Positions 16,947 to 25,363 of a DNA stretch of 64,000 nt are shown in pieces. Under the pieces are notes generated by a model. It was not told the DNA's origin. It did no database searches and saw only the letters and a program-made list of their open reading frames with translations. The first letter of the stretch is position 1. Every line of letters begins with the position of its first letter. The position numbers and the translations under genes were made by a program. Source of the stretch: Fimadaptatus sp050946055 (GTDB lineage: Bacteria; Bacillota; Clostridia; Christensenellales; Aristaeellaceae); the NCBI GenBank assembly GCA_050946055.1, contig JBMNUB010000006.1:27955-91954 (forward strand). Direction: 5' to 3'.

Positions 16947-19385
16947 ATGCGTCTTTACGAGAACAAAAATGCAGGCTCCTTTGCCGACGCGCACCTGCTG
17001 GGCAACGGGCGGCTGGGCGCTTCGGTATATGGCGGCGTGCCGTTTGAGGAAGTGCTGATAAACGACGACACGCTCTGGAGCGGCAGCGAGAGCTATCGCG
17101 TGAACGGCGGCTACTACGATGGACTCATGCGCGCGCGGGCGCTGGCGCTGGCGGGCGACGTAAAGCAGGCAAACGACATAATCAACGACGACATGGAGGG
17201 CAACTGGGGTGAGGCATACATGCCGCTGGCCAGCGCACACATATGCGTGGGGCAGGCCAACGACCGCCGCAACATGAAGCTGCGCCGTGTGATGAACCCC
17301 GGCGAATGTGAGCCTGTGAGCGACTATTCGCGCGTGCTCGATCTCGACAGCGCGGTTGAGACCATATCGTACCTGCGCGCGGGCGTGCGCTACACGCGCG
17401 AGTACTTTGTGTCGCACAGCGATCAGCTGATATACGCGCGCTTCCGCGCCGAGGGCGGCGCGCTGGAATTGGCGCTGAGCATGGATTCCAAGCTCAAGCA
17501 CGCCGTGCGCGTGGACGAGAGCGGCGTGACCTTGCGCGGCATAGCGCCCGACCACGCCGAGCCCAACTACACCCCCATGCAGCCGCCCATAGTCTATCTG
17601 GACGAGGAGAGATCCGACGCGCTGCGCTTTGCCGCGCGCGCAAGGGTCATGTCCACCGACGGCGAGGTCAGCCGCGACCGCAGCCGCATATATGTAAGCG
17701 GCGCTACATATGCCGTCATCGCCATGGCCGCAGGCACCAACTACGCGGGCTATCAGGCGGCGCGCGACCGCGATGTGGAGTGCGTAGTTGATCGTCTGGA
17801 AGCGCAGCTGTGCGCCGCGCACGACTGGGATGCGGCGCTTAGCGCGCACATGGCCGACTATCTGGCGCTGTACGGCAGGGTGAGCATCGATCTGGGCGAG
17901 GAGCTTACCGGCGCACTGCCCACCACCCAGCGCTGCCATATGAACGGCAACGGCGTGTTCGATCCATCCGTGGGCGCGCTGGCGGCACAGTACGCGCGCT
18001 ATCTGCTGATAAGCGGCTCGCGTCCCGGCACTCAGGCCGAGAACCTTCAGGGCATATGGAACGACAGCGTGCAGCCGCCGTGGTCGAGCAACTACACCAC
18101 CAACATAAACGTGGAGATGAACTACTGGCCGGCAGAGGTGTTCGCGCTCAGCGAATGCCACGAGCCGATGTTCGACCTGATCCGCGAGACGGCGCAGAGC
18201 GGCAGGCGCACCGCGCGCGACTACTATCATCTGGACGGCTGGGTGGCGCACCACAATATCGACCTGTGGCGCATGACCGTGCCGGCCTGCGAGGATGCAT
18301 CCTGGTTCTTCTGGCCGTTCGGCGGCGCGTGGATGTGCCAGCACCTGTGGACGCATTACGAATACACCCACGACGACAAGTTCCTGCGCGAGGTCGCATA
18401 CCCGGTGCTGCGCGAGGCGGCGCGCTTCATGCTGGGATATCTGTGCAAGGACGGCGACAGGCTGACCATCGCGCCCTCTACCTCGCCCGAAAACAAGCAC
18501 ATAGTGCCAGGCGGGCGCAGCTATCGCGATCTGGTGTCCAGCGTCGATCCTGAAAATCGCTTCTCGGCCGACCTAAGCGAGATATCGGCGATAACCAAGG
18601 GTTCGTGCATGGACATGGCGCTGATACGCGAGCTGTTTGGCAATGTGCTGATGAGCGTCAAGGCGCTGGGGCTGGATGAGGACGATATGTGCCGTGACAT
18701 GCGCGCGGCGATAGACCGCCTTGAGCCGTTCAAGATAGGCAAGCTGGGCGCGCTTCAGGAGTGGCATGAGGATTATGAGGAATGCACGCCCGGCATGGGC
18801 CATGTGTCGCATCTGTACAGCGTATACCCCGCCTCGGTGATAAACGAGCGCGACTTTCCCGCCGAGTACCGTGCGGCCTATGTATCGCTGCAGCGGCGCG
18901 CGGCGCATGGCGGCATGACGGCGGGCTGGCCGGGCTCGTGGGCGCTGTGTCTGGCGGCGCGCTTCCACGACAGAGTGCTATGCACGCGGCTGCTGGGTTC
19001 CGTCACGCCGCACTTCACCGCTAACATGCTCACGCAGGGCATGGTGCAGATAGACTCAATATTCGGCTACGCCGCAGGCATCGCCGAGATGCTGATACAG
19101 AGCCACAACGGCTACATAGAGCTGCTCCCCACCCCGGCCTACGGCTGGGTAAACGGCAGCTTCACCGGTTTGCGTGCGCGCGGCGGCTTCGAGTGCGACC
19201 TCAAGTGGCAGGCCGACGCGCCCCGCTGCGGCAGCATAAAGTCGCATCTGGGCGGCGCATGCGCAGTCAAGGCGGAGGGGCTAAAGGGCGTGCGCCTGCC
19301 CGGCGGCGAGACTGTGCTGCCCGGCGCGGATGGCATAGTGCGGTTTGACAGCAATGCCGGGGAGCGGTATGAGGTTGTGTTTTGA
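16947..19385 (+). CDS. GH95-family glycosidase (alpha-L-fucosidase / alpha-L-galactosidase type)
   Basis: An 812-residue enzyme with the domain order of glycoside hydrolase family 95: N-terminal beta domain with N-D-D-T-L-W-S-G near residue 35, a linker, an (alpha/alpha)6 catalytic domain and a small C-terminal domain. The catalytic-base asparagines lie in T-N-I-N-V-E-M-N-Y-W (Asn386, Asn388); other family blocks are E-N-L-Q-G-I-W-N, W-V-A-H-H-N-I-D-L-W-R and G-H-V-S-H-L-Y. GH95 enzymes release alpha-1,2-fucose or alpha-galactose in the L series from host and plant glycans. No signal peptide is seen, so it should act inside the cell on imported oligosaccharides. I chose ATG 16947 because the upstream ATG at 16929 overlaps the GGAGGT site serving it. 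Confidence 0.92.
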   Translation: MRLYENKNAGSFADAHLLGNGRLGASVYGGVPFEEVLINDDTLWSGSESYRVNGGYYDGLMRARALALAGDVKQANDIINDDMEGNWGEAYMPLASAHICVGQANDRRNMKLRRVMNPGECEPVSDYSRVLDLDSAVETISYLRAGVRYTREYFVSHSDQLIYARFRAEGGALELALSMDSKLKHAVRVDESGVTLRGIAPDHAEPNYTPMQPPIVYLDEERSDALRFAARARVMSTDGEVSRDRSRIYVSGATYAVIAMAAGTNYAGYQAARDRDVECVVDRLEAQLCAAHDWDAALSAHMADYLALYGRVSIDLGEELTGALPTTQRCHMNGNGVFDPSVGALAAQYARYLLISGSRPGTQAENLQGIWNDSVQPPWSSNYTTNINVEMNYWPAEVFALSECHEPMFDLIRETAQSGRRTARDYYHLDGWVAHHNIDLWRMTVPACEDASWFFWPFGGAWMCQHLWTHYEYTHDDKFLREVAYPVLREAARFMLGYLCKDGDRLTIAPSTSPENKHIVPGGRSYRDLVSSVDPENRFSADLSEISAITKGSCMDMALIRELFGNVLMSVKALGLDEDDMCRDMRAAIDRLEPFKIGKLGALQEWHEDYEECTPGMGHVSHLYSVYPASVINERDFPAEYRAAYVSLQRRAAHGGMTAGWPGSWALCLAARFHDRVLCTRLLGSVTPHFTANMLTQGMVQIDSIFGYAAGIAEMLIQSHNGYIELLPTPAYGWVNGSFTGLRARGGFECDLKWQADAPRCGSIKSHLGGACAVKAEGLKGVRLPGGETVLPGADGIVRFDSNAGERYEVVF

Positions 19386-19661
19386 GGGGTGCATGAAGGA
19401 ATCCCGCAAATTATGCCGAATGTGTTGAATCATCCTCTCCCTGATAAAGCCGAATATGTTTGAAAAAAGCGGCGCGTACTTTTGCAGTCACATGCAATGC
19501 ACGCGCCGTCTCCTTATGTGAGCATGTGATGCGCAAGTGTATCAGGCAAATCGCGCCGCCTTATCGCGCATGCGCCGTGCAGCAGTTATTGTGCGCATGT
19601 GATATGCGCAGCCGTATAGCACATGCGCGGTTCTGTCCTCTGCATTTCCCCCTTACCCCGT
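19386..19661. other. Intergenic stretch with one weak hairpin
   Basis: Follows the GH95 stop. A CGGCGCGT/ACGCGCCG hairpin (19470-19508) is preceded by six A residues, so it would fit a terminator for the minus strand better than for GH95. Nothing else is supportable. Confidence 0.4.
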
Positions 19662-19690
19662 TTGACAGCCACCACTGCATGTGCTATACT
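19662..19690 (+). promoter_or_regulatory. Promoter of first TIM-barrel gene
   Basis: TTGACA (19662-19667), 17-base spacer, TATACT (19685-19690), giving a predicted start near 19697. This rules out translation starts upstream of it. Confidence 0.75.
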
Positions 19691-19724
19691 GACTTGGGAT
19701 GCGCAGGATGCGCGCATAAGCGAT

Positions 19725-20723
19725 ATGACAATGAGTCTGGAAATGAGCGCGAATATGATAAAGCTTATCAACATGACCACCGATCCCTGCGATCTGGAGC
19801 GCTTTGCGGGCGCGGACGATCTGCGGGCGTTCGTGCGCGGACACGGCATGGACGGGCTGGAGATAATGCCCATAGGCGGCGACTCGCTGGGCTGGATACC
19901 GCGCGACATGGCGATGGGCATACACCTGAGCTACGTCAACAGCTGGTACGATGCATACATGGGCGACGAACGCGCGGTATGCGCCGAATACGGCAGTCCG
20001 GCCGAGGCCGAGCGCATCATGGGCGGCGCGGCGCGCGACATGGCCGGGCGGCTGCGCGCACAGCTTGACTTTTGCAAGAGCGTGGGCGCGCGGTACGTCG
20101 TGTATCACATGGGCAATATAACGCTCTGCGAGACGCTCAGCTGCCGCTTTGAACACGACCATGCGCGCGTAATCGATGCCGCGCTTGATATAGTCAACGC
20201 CGCGATGCAAGGTGGCGACTATGACTTCTGGTTTCTGATGGAAAATCTCTGGGGGCCGGGCTTTACATTCACCCGCCCCGACATCACAAGCGCCATGCTG
20301 GGCGGCGTGGACTACCCGCGCAAGGGCATAATGCTGGACGTGGGGCATCTCATGCACGCGGACATGCACATAGACACCGCCGCGCAGGGCATAGCGTGGG
20401 TGCATCGCTGGCTGGATGCACACGGCGAGCTGTGCCGAAGCATACGCGGCGTGCATCTGCACTGCGGGGCAAGCGGCGCGTTCCTGCGCGAATTGTCCGC
20501 CAGTCCTCCGCAGCCTCAGGGAACGTACTTTGAGCGGCTGTGCGCCGTGTACGAGAGCGTGCTAAGGCTCGACCCGCACGTGCCGCTGCTGGACGCGGGC
20601 GCGCGGGAGCTGATTGAGCGCATCGCGCCGGAGTTCCTCACATATGAGTTCATCACCCGCGACCGCGCACAGCACAGCGAGTACATCCGCGCGCAAAACG
20701 CCGCGCTGGGATATGCGCTGTGA
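19725..20723 (+). CDS. TIM-barrel sugar isomerase/epimerase-like protein
   Basis: About 332 residues with the AP endonuclease-2/xylose-isomerase-like TIM-barrel pattern: G-L-E-I-M near the start, Y-V-V-Y-H-M-G on a central strand, an E-N-L-W-G-P segment, L-D-V-G-H with a metal-ligand His, and V-H-L-H-C-G late. The Glu-Asp-His-Glu arrangement suggests a divalent metal site, but substrate cannot be assigned. The promoter at 19662-19690 sets a lower limit for the start; 19725 is the first ATG after it, but no good ribosome site precedes it, and ATG 19755 (M-I-K-L-I-N) is an equally good candidate. It follows the GH95 gene on the same strand and may help process the released sugar. Confidence 0.75.
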   Translation: MTMSLEMSANMIKLINMTTDPCDLERFAGADDLRAFVRGHGMDGLEIMPIGGDSLGWIPRDMAMGIHLSYVNSWYDAYMGDERAVCAEYGSPAEAERIMGGAARDMAGRLRAQLDFCKSVGARYVVYHMGNITLCETLSCRFEHDHARVIDAALDIVNAAMQGGDYDFWFLMENLWGPGFTFTRPDITSAMLGGVDYPRKGIMLDVGHLMHADMHIDTAAQGIAWVHRWLDAHGELCRSIRGVHLHCGASGAFLRELSASPPQPQGTYFERLCAVYESVLRLDPHVPLLDAGARELIERIAPEFLTYEFITRDRAQHSEYIRAQNAALGYAL

Positions 20724-20744
20724 TGCGGCGTTGATGGGTATTCG

Positions 20745-20960
20745 CTTGCGGACAATGTGCATGGCTATTGACATGCTTGAAACAGCGCAAGCAGACAAAT
20801 TCAGCTCGCGGATAATGTGCATAACCATGTTGGCATGCTTGAAACCACGTAGCGTGGACATGCGCGTTCGGTTTGCAAACGATGTGTATGACCATTGACA
20901 TGCGTGAAACAGCGCAAGCAAGTTCAGCTCGCCGCCAATGTGCATAACCGCATCGATATA
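20745..20960. repeat. Decayed tandem repeat, ~56-67 bp units
   Basis: Four occurrences of an AATGTGCAT-like motif (20754, 20814, 20881, 20937) mark three and a half degenerate units that share GACATGCKTGAAAC and AGCGCAAGCA blocks. The string GCGCAAGCAAGTTC also occurs in every unit of the 63-bp array at 30.2 kb, so the two may share ancestry. Confidence 0.6.
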
Positions 20961-21132
20961 CACAAAGCAATGCTGAATTGCGCTGGCAATCCGCATATGC
21001 CGCACATAACCGCGCCCAGACCTTCGCCATCATGCGCACGCTTGCCTGCTGCGGATTTCTTCTATTATATATAGCGTACCCTTGACCGCCTAAAGGCGAT
21101 CTGGAGCATACATACACAGGAGGGATAATAAC

Positions 21133-21981
21133 ATGAAGTTCTCCATATTCACCGTAATGGCACCCGCGTGGTCGCCTGAAGAAGTCGTGCTAAAGCTCAA
21201 GGAAAACGGCTATGACGGCGTCGAGTGGCGCGTGAACGCTGCGCCCAAGGCCGCGCCCGAGACCATGCCGCCGCGCGACCAGCTGTTCTGGTCGTACAAC
21301 CGCTGCACGCTGGATATAGACAACATCGCCGCCGACGCCGCCCGCGCCGCCAAGCTCTGCGATGACAACGGGCTGGAGAAGCTGTCGCTGGCTTCCTACC
21401 TGATGCCGCGCGAGCTGGACAAGATAGAGGCGCTGCTCGCCGCCGCCTCAGACAACGGCTTTAAGATGATTCGCCTGTTCCCCGACAGCTACAAGGGCGA
21501 TGTACCCTACCGCGAGCTGTTCTCCGACGTGCGCTCCAGCCTGTTCTCGGTGGAGCGCCTGTGCCGCAAGTACGGCGTGCAGGCCAACCTTGAGATACAC
21601 ATGAACACCATAATGCCCAGCGCCAGCGCCGCCTATCGCCTGATAGAGGGCATGGATCCCGACCTGATAGGCGTAGTATTCGACGCGGGCAACATGGTCT
21701 ACGAGGGCTTTGAGAACTACCAGTTCGGCATGGAGCTGCTCGACCGCCATGTGCATCACGTACACATAAAGGACTCCACCTGGTCGCCCAACAAGGAGGG
21801 CAAGCTCGCCCCCGGCTTTGCCGAGATAGGCAAGGGCGTGGTCGATTATGACAAGCTGTTCGCCGCGCTGCGCAAGATAGGCTATGACGGGTATCTGTCG
21901 TTTGAGGACTTCTCCGTGGCCAAAGAGGACGATGACAAGCTGCGCGACAACCTCGCCTTCATAAAGGGCAAGCTGGGCTAA
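21133..21981 (+). CDS. Sugar phosphate isomerase/epimerase family protein
   Basis: A 282-residue TIM-barrel protein of the AP endonuclease-2/IolE/hydroxypyruvate-isomerase superfamily. Metal-site style residues appear in order: V-E-W-R near 33, L-E-I-H at about 155, F-D-A-G-N at about 183, V-H-I-K-D at about 210 and S-F-E-D-F near 257. These proteins isomerise or epimerise small sugars or inositol intermediates; the exact substrate is not readable. The ATG follows AGGAGGG by about 9 bases. It is the second such protein in this region, next to a transaldolase-like gene, which fits a local carbohydrate pathway. A GC hairpin follows the stop. Confidence 0.85.
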   Translation: MKFSIFTVMAPAWSPEEVVLKLKENGYDGVEWRVNAAPKAAPETMPPRDQLFWSYNRCTLDIDNIAADAARAAKLCDDNGLEKLSLASYLMPRELDKIEALLAAASDNGFKMIRLFPDSYKGDVPYRELFSDVRSSLFSVERLCRKYGVQANLEIHMNTIMPSASAAYRLIEGMDPDLIGVVFDAGNMVYEGFENYQFGMELLDRHVHHVHIKDSTWSPNKEGKLAPGFAEIGKGVVDYDKLFAALRKIGYDGYLSFEDFSVAKEDDDKLRDNLAFIKGKLG

Positions 21982-22026
21982 GCGCGGCGTTTCATCGGCA
22001 GCATGAACTGATATTGCGATATGCAA

Positions 22027-22058
22027 AGGCTCGCTTTCCGCATTGGGAGAGCGAGCCT
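22027..22058 (+). terminator. Hairpin after isomerase gene (left copy of a duplicated hairpin)
   Basis: AGGCTCGCT (22027-22035) pairs with AGCGAGCCT (22050-22058). It has little T-tract. A near-identical hairpin (22313-22344, then TTTATT) follows on the far side of repeat copy B, so the original terminator seems to have been duplicated when the element arrived. Confidence 0.6.
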
Positions 22059-22311
22059 AAGTTTATCAAAGCGTCTTTTAGACAAGCTTATGGACGATGC
22101 AGAACCTCCCCCGCCACTCATACATTCTCAGTTTTAACTGAAATCCTAAAGATTTCCGGGCTTTGAAACTGCAAGGCAGATATTTAGGCTCCTGGAAATG
22201 GGATTTCCCTGCGAAAAAAATCCTAAGCGACCACCACACATGTCGCCGGGCGCGATTGAATTCGAGAGGGCCGTGAGGCCCGCCTAGCTCTCTGGGGGTT
22301 TTGACAGGCTG
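22059..22311 (+). repeat. Hairpin-rich TIR element, copy B
   Basis: About 253 bp that aligns along its whole length with copy A: CCTCCCCCGCCACT, the ACTGAAATCC block, GGGATTTCCCTGCG with flanking A-run, ACATGTCGCCGGGCGC and TTTTGACAGGCTG at the right end. The left end is degenerate (TTTATCAAA for CTTGTCAAAAA). It is flanked on both sides by the AGGCTCGCT...AGCGAGCCT hairpin, identical in both arms but different in the loop. It sits between convergent genes. Confidence 0.65.
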
Positions 22312-22312
22312 A

Positions 22313-22344
22313 AGGCTCGCTTTCCGCGTCCGGAGAGCGAGCCT
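22313..22344 (+). terminator. Right copy of duplicated hairpin with T-tract
   Basis: AGGCTCGCT (22313-22321) pairs with AGCGAGCCT (22336-22344), followed by TTTATT. Reads as a plus-strand terminator beyond element B. Confidence 0.6.
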
Positions 22345-22419
22345 TTATTGCTGCACAGTATAATTCGACCCTCCGGCGGGACTGGCGTGTTCCGATGGAG
22401 TGTCGCTATATGCGGTATT

Positions 22420-23136
22420 TTAGCTGGCGGCGATGTTGGCATCGCGCTCGGCGGCCACGCTGGTCATGGTGGCGTGCTTGCCGTACACCGACTCGAAGTC
22501 GGTCGTGAAGGCATCCACCGCGCCGCCTATGCTGGCCATGCCCAGAGCGGAAGTTATCAACTCGGGCGCCACGGTCACGCTCTGCGCGCCGTTTTCATAT
22601 GCCGAGGTCACCTGACACACGTTCTTGAAGCTCGCGCCCAGCACCTTGGCGTCGCTGCCGCAGTTGTCTATGAAGCTGCGCAGTTCGCGTATCACCTGAT
22701 TGGGGTCTACGCAGTTGTTCTCCATGCGGTTGTAGTACACGGCCACGTACTTAGCGCCCGCCAGCACTGCCAGTATGCCCTGCATGGTCGAATACACCGC
22801 CGTCGCAGTCACGTTCACACCCTCGGCAGCGAGCTGCTTTATCGCGGGCAGACCGGCTTCGCTCACCGGCACCTTGATATACGTCTCGCGCCCCAGCACG
22901 GACAGTATAGTGTGCGCGTCCTCCAGTATGCCGCGGGTGGTTGTGGCTACGACCTGCACATGCAGGCTGCGTTCCGTGCCGCACAGCGCCTTCATCTTGT
23001 TGAGATGCTCATACAGCTCCACCTTGCCCGCCTTCTTAAGTATGCTCGGATTGCTGGTAACGCCGCAGACAGGCCATGCCGCCAGTCCGCTCTTAAGACT
23101 CGTAAGATCCGCCGTATCCAGCATCAATTCATACAT
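22420..23136 (-). CDS. Transaldolase-family aldolase (fructose-6-phosphate aldolase-like)
   Basis: A 238-residue class I aldolase of the transaldolase/FSA subfamily (short type, usually 215-240 residues). Asp7 in L-D-T-A-D, the G-V-T-S-N-P-S-I signature at 25-32 and the Schiff-base Lys88 in T-Y-I-K-V-P-V-S are clear. FSA-type enzymes cleave or form C-C bonds of sugar phosphates with dihydroxyacetone or similar donors; true transaldolase activity is also possible. The ATG at 23136 is preceded by AGGAGGATAATT. It is transcribed alone from the promoter at 23233-23261 and lies close to the two TIM-barrel isomerase-like genes, suggesting it works in the same sugar catabolism. Confidence 0.88.
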   Translation of the reverse strand: MYELMLDTADLTSLKSGLAAWPVCGVTSNPSILKKAGKVELYEHLNKMKALCGTERSLHVQVVATTTRGILEDAHTILSVLGRETYIKVPVSEAGLPAIKQLAAEGVNVTATAVYSTMQGILAVLAGAKYVAVYYNRMENNCVDPNQVIRELRSFIDNCGSDAKVLGASFKNVCQVTSAYENGAQSVTVAPELITSALGMASIGGAVDAFTTDFESVYGKHATMTSVAAERDANIAAS

Positions 23137-23232
23137 AATTATCCTCCTGCCGCGCCTTCCCGCGCGCTCTTTGCAACTTTTCAGCGGGACTATACTGTCC
23201 CGCCGGGGCGTTTATCGCAATGCCCGCCTGAC

Positions 23233-23261
23233 ATTATAGTCCCATCACTTTAAAAAGTCAA
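23233..23261 (-). promoter_or_regulatory. Promoter of transaldolase-like gene
   Basis: Minus strand: TTGACT (23256-23261), 17-base spacer, TATAAT (23233-23238), about 97 bases upstream of the start codon. Confidence 0.8.
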
Positions 23262-23464
23262 CCGCGCGACGCGCTCTTATTGCTAATTGTATGCAAGGAT
23301 AATGTTTGCATTTTTGCGGATGTATTAACGCAAACGGCGATTTGCGCAGTCGTTAGTTAACACTGGCTGTATCTGGGCGGGCGAAGTTTTGAATATGCGC
23401 GCATACCGGCTGGCACTTTATATTCAGACATAACACCTCCTGAAAGGTGTGTCCGACCGCCGTA

Positions 23465-24082
23465 TTAATCTTCCCTATTGCCCAGCACATATCCCCGCAT
23501 GGACAACGGTATGCTCAATATATATGCCACAAATCCCAATATACCAAATATTGTGAATACCTCTGATGAAAATGCAAAGTCAATCTTATTCGTATCGATT
23601 AGATGATTAATTGCGCCCAAAATCATGACCACTGCCAGCATGAATACTATCATTGCTCTGCGGGCACTCTCTGTGCCGAAGCGGAAGGATATCGGCACAG
23701 TTATGGATTGCATGACTAAACTCGCCCAAACTGCACCCAGCATGCTCATGCATGTTTCAGCAAAGCTGGCATCTTTGTTTATCGCACTTATTATCGGGAA
23801 TGTGATTATCTTTATACTCAAAGTCAAAACCATGAATATGATACCTATTGCATACTTGCTCATTACCAGCTGCCGCACAGTGTAAGGCATGCTGGCAGCC
23901 AGCGTATCCCAACCACAGCGTTCATCATATGCCAGAGACATAAGTGGCAGCATGCCTGCAACCGCAATCGATACCGTGGTTGAAGTATCTCCAGGAATCA
24001 GCGTCACTATCGCAATTATCACAAAATACGTGCGCATATTGCGAGCCATCGTATATAAGTCCTTTAGTATCAGTCCGCGCAT
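23465..24082 (-). CDS. ABC-2 type transporter permease, AT-rich
   Basis: A 205-residue membrane protein with about six hydrophobic helices and the opening M-R-G-L-I-L-K-D-L-Y typical of ABC-2 permeases associated with YtrA/YhcF-type regulators. It is the last gene of a GntR-ATPase-permease operon, 3 bases after the ATPase gene. Its base composition is visibly more AT-rich than its neighbours, and its isoleucine codons include many ATT, unlike the ATA-dominated surroundings, so it may have a different history from its partner genes. A GTP/ATP-driven efflux or antimicrobial-peptide response role is common in the family but not proven here. No terminator was identified in 23262-23464. Confidence 0.8.
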   Translation of the reverse strand: MRGLILKDLYTMARNMRTYFVIIAIVTLIPGDTSTTVSIAVAGMLPLMSLAYDERCGWDTLAASMPYTVRQLVMSKYAIGIIFMVLTLSIKIITFPIISAINKDASFAETCMSMLGAVWASLVMQSITVPISFRFGTESARRAMIVFMLAVVMILGAINHLIDTNKIDFAFSSEVFTIFGILGFVAYILSIPLSMRGYVLGNRED

Positions 24083-24085
24083 GAT

Positions 24086-24928
24086 TCACTCCCCCTTTGC
24101 CATGTAGACCATTATGTCCTCTATGCCCGCCCGCTCAAGCGGCGATATGCCCTGCGCCCTGTCGCGCAGCAGCAGCGCTTCCACGCCATAGCCATTGTCG
24201 CGCTTGCCCACCACCGCATCGGGCGGCACTTGCCCGAACTCGGCGCGCGTGCAGCGCAGTATGGCATAGCGCTCGTTCAGCTCGTCTACGGACAGGCAGA
24301 AGCGCAGCTTGCCCTTGTGCAGGAAGGCTATGTAGTCGCATATCTTCTCAAGGTCGCTGACTATGTGCGAGGATATCAGCACGGAATTGTCGCCATTGCG
24401 CGTGAAGTCGCGGAATATGTCCAGTATCTCGTCGCGCACCATGGGATCAAGCCCGCCGGTGGCCTCGTCCAGCAGCAACAGCCTTGGCTCATGCGCCAGC
24501 GCCACGGCTATGGCCTGCTTCATGCGCATGCCGCGCGAGTACTCCTTGAACGGCTTGTTGCCAGGCAGATCAAAGCGCCTCAGCAGGTCGAAGTACTCCT
24601 GCTCGCGCCAGTTAGCGTAGGTATGCTTCATCACTTTGTTCACCTGACGCGCGGTCAGCACCTCCGGGAAGTACGCTTCGTCAAACACCACGCCCAGCTC
24701 GGACTTCAGCTTGCCGAAGTCAGGCGACTCGTTGTCCTGCCCAAGCACCTCTATGCGCCCGGCATCGCGCCGCGCGGAGTTGAGTATCAGGCGCAGGGTC
24801 GTGCTCTTGCCCGCGCCGTTTTCGCCCACCAGACCCATTATGCAGCCGTCGGGCAGCTCCAGATGGTCTATCGCCAGTTCAAATCCGTCATATGACTTTC
24901 TGAGTCCGTCTATCACTATTGCGCTCAT
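24086..24928 (-). CDS. ABC transporter ATP-binding protein
   Basis: A 280-residue ATPase. Walker A is G-E-N-G-A-G-K-S with Lys41, the signature motif is the variant Y-S-R-G-M-R-M-K-Q instead of LSGGQ, Walker B is L-L-L-L-D-E-A-T-G-G-L-D-P, and the H-loop His lies in I-S-S-H-I. The Y-S-K/R-G-M form is typical of ABC-2 exporters with GntR regulators. I chose ATG 24928, one base after the regulator's stop and behind a GGGGGA site; the longer frame lies inside the regulator gene. The protein should energise the permease encoded 3 bases downstream. Confidence 0.92.
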   Translation of the reverse strand: MSAIVIDGLRKSYDGFELAIDHLELPDGCIMGLVGENGAGKSTTLRLILNSARRDAGRIEVLGQDNESPDFGKLKSELGVVFDEAYFPEVLTARQVNKVMKHTYANWREQEYFDLLRRFDLPGNKPFKEYSRGMRMKQAIAVALAHEPRLLLLDEATGGLDPMVRDEILDIFRDFTRNGDNSVLISSHIVSDLEKICDYIAFLHKGKLRFCLSVDELNERYAILRCTRAEFGQVPPDAVVGKRDNGYGVEALLLRDRAQGISPLERAGIEDIMVYMAKGE

Positions 24929-24929
24929 G

Positions 24930-25307
24930 TCATTCATCCCCCTTGAGCTGCATGCGCAGCATCTCCACAAGCTCCTGCTCCTCCAGCCCGCAGCCCGACG
25001 CAAGCTCGGCTATCTCGCCCATCAGCCGCTCTATATGCATCAGCCTGTCCTCGCGTATGCGCGCCAGATTCTTCTCGGCCACAAAGCAGCCCCGCGCCGC
25101 CGCCGTGACTATGTAGCCATCGCGCTCCAGCTCGTCATAGGCGCGCTTGGTTGTTATCACGCTTATGCGCAGGTCGCGCGCCAGCGCCCTTATCGACGGC
25201 AGCGCCTCGCCGGGCTTCAGCGCCCCCGCTATTATCTGGTCGCGTATCTGGCGGCATATCTGGCTGTACAGCGGCTCGTCGCTGGAATTGCGTATCACTA
25301 TGTCCAT
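24930..25307 (-). CDS. GntR-family regulator, YtrA type
   Basis: A 125-residue repressor-type protein. A winged helix-turn-helix fills residues 10-75 (P-L-Y-S-Q-I, G-E-A-L-P-S-I-R-A-L-A, D-G-Y-I-V-T), followed by a short helical dimerisation tail rather than a ligand domain, the hallmark of the YtrA subfamily. The start at 25307 follows AAGGAGGG. It is the first gene of an operon with the ABC ATPase and permease. An inverted repeat over its own promoter suggests autoregulation. Confidence 0.9.
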   Translation of the reverse strand: MDIVIRNSSDEPLYSQICRQIRDQIIAGALKPGEALPSIRALARDLRISVITTKRAYDELERDGYIVTAAARGCFVAEKNLARIREDRLMHIERLMGEIAELASGCGLEEQELVEMLRMQLKGDE

Positions 25308-25322
25308 GTCGCCGCCCTCCTT

Positions 25323-25363
25323 CTGTGCATACACAGTATATACAGCATGCACAGAGTTGTCAA
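25323..25363 (-). promoter_or_regulatory. Promoter with overlapping palindromic operator of the GntR operon
   Basis: Minus strand promoter TTGACA (25358-25363), 17 bases, TATACT (25335-25340). The arms CTGTGCAT (25323-25330) and ATGCACAG (25347-25354) form a perfect 8-bp inverted repeat that spans the -10 element and start site, with GTATATAC at its centre. This is the expected form of a YtrA-type operator. Confidence 0.7.
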
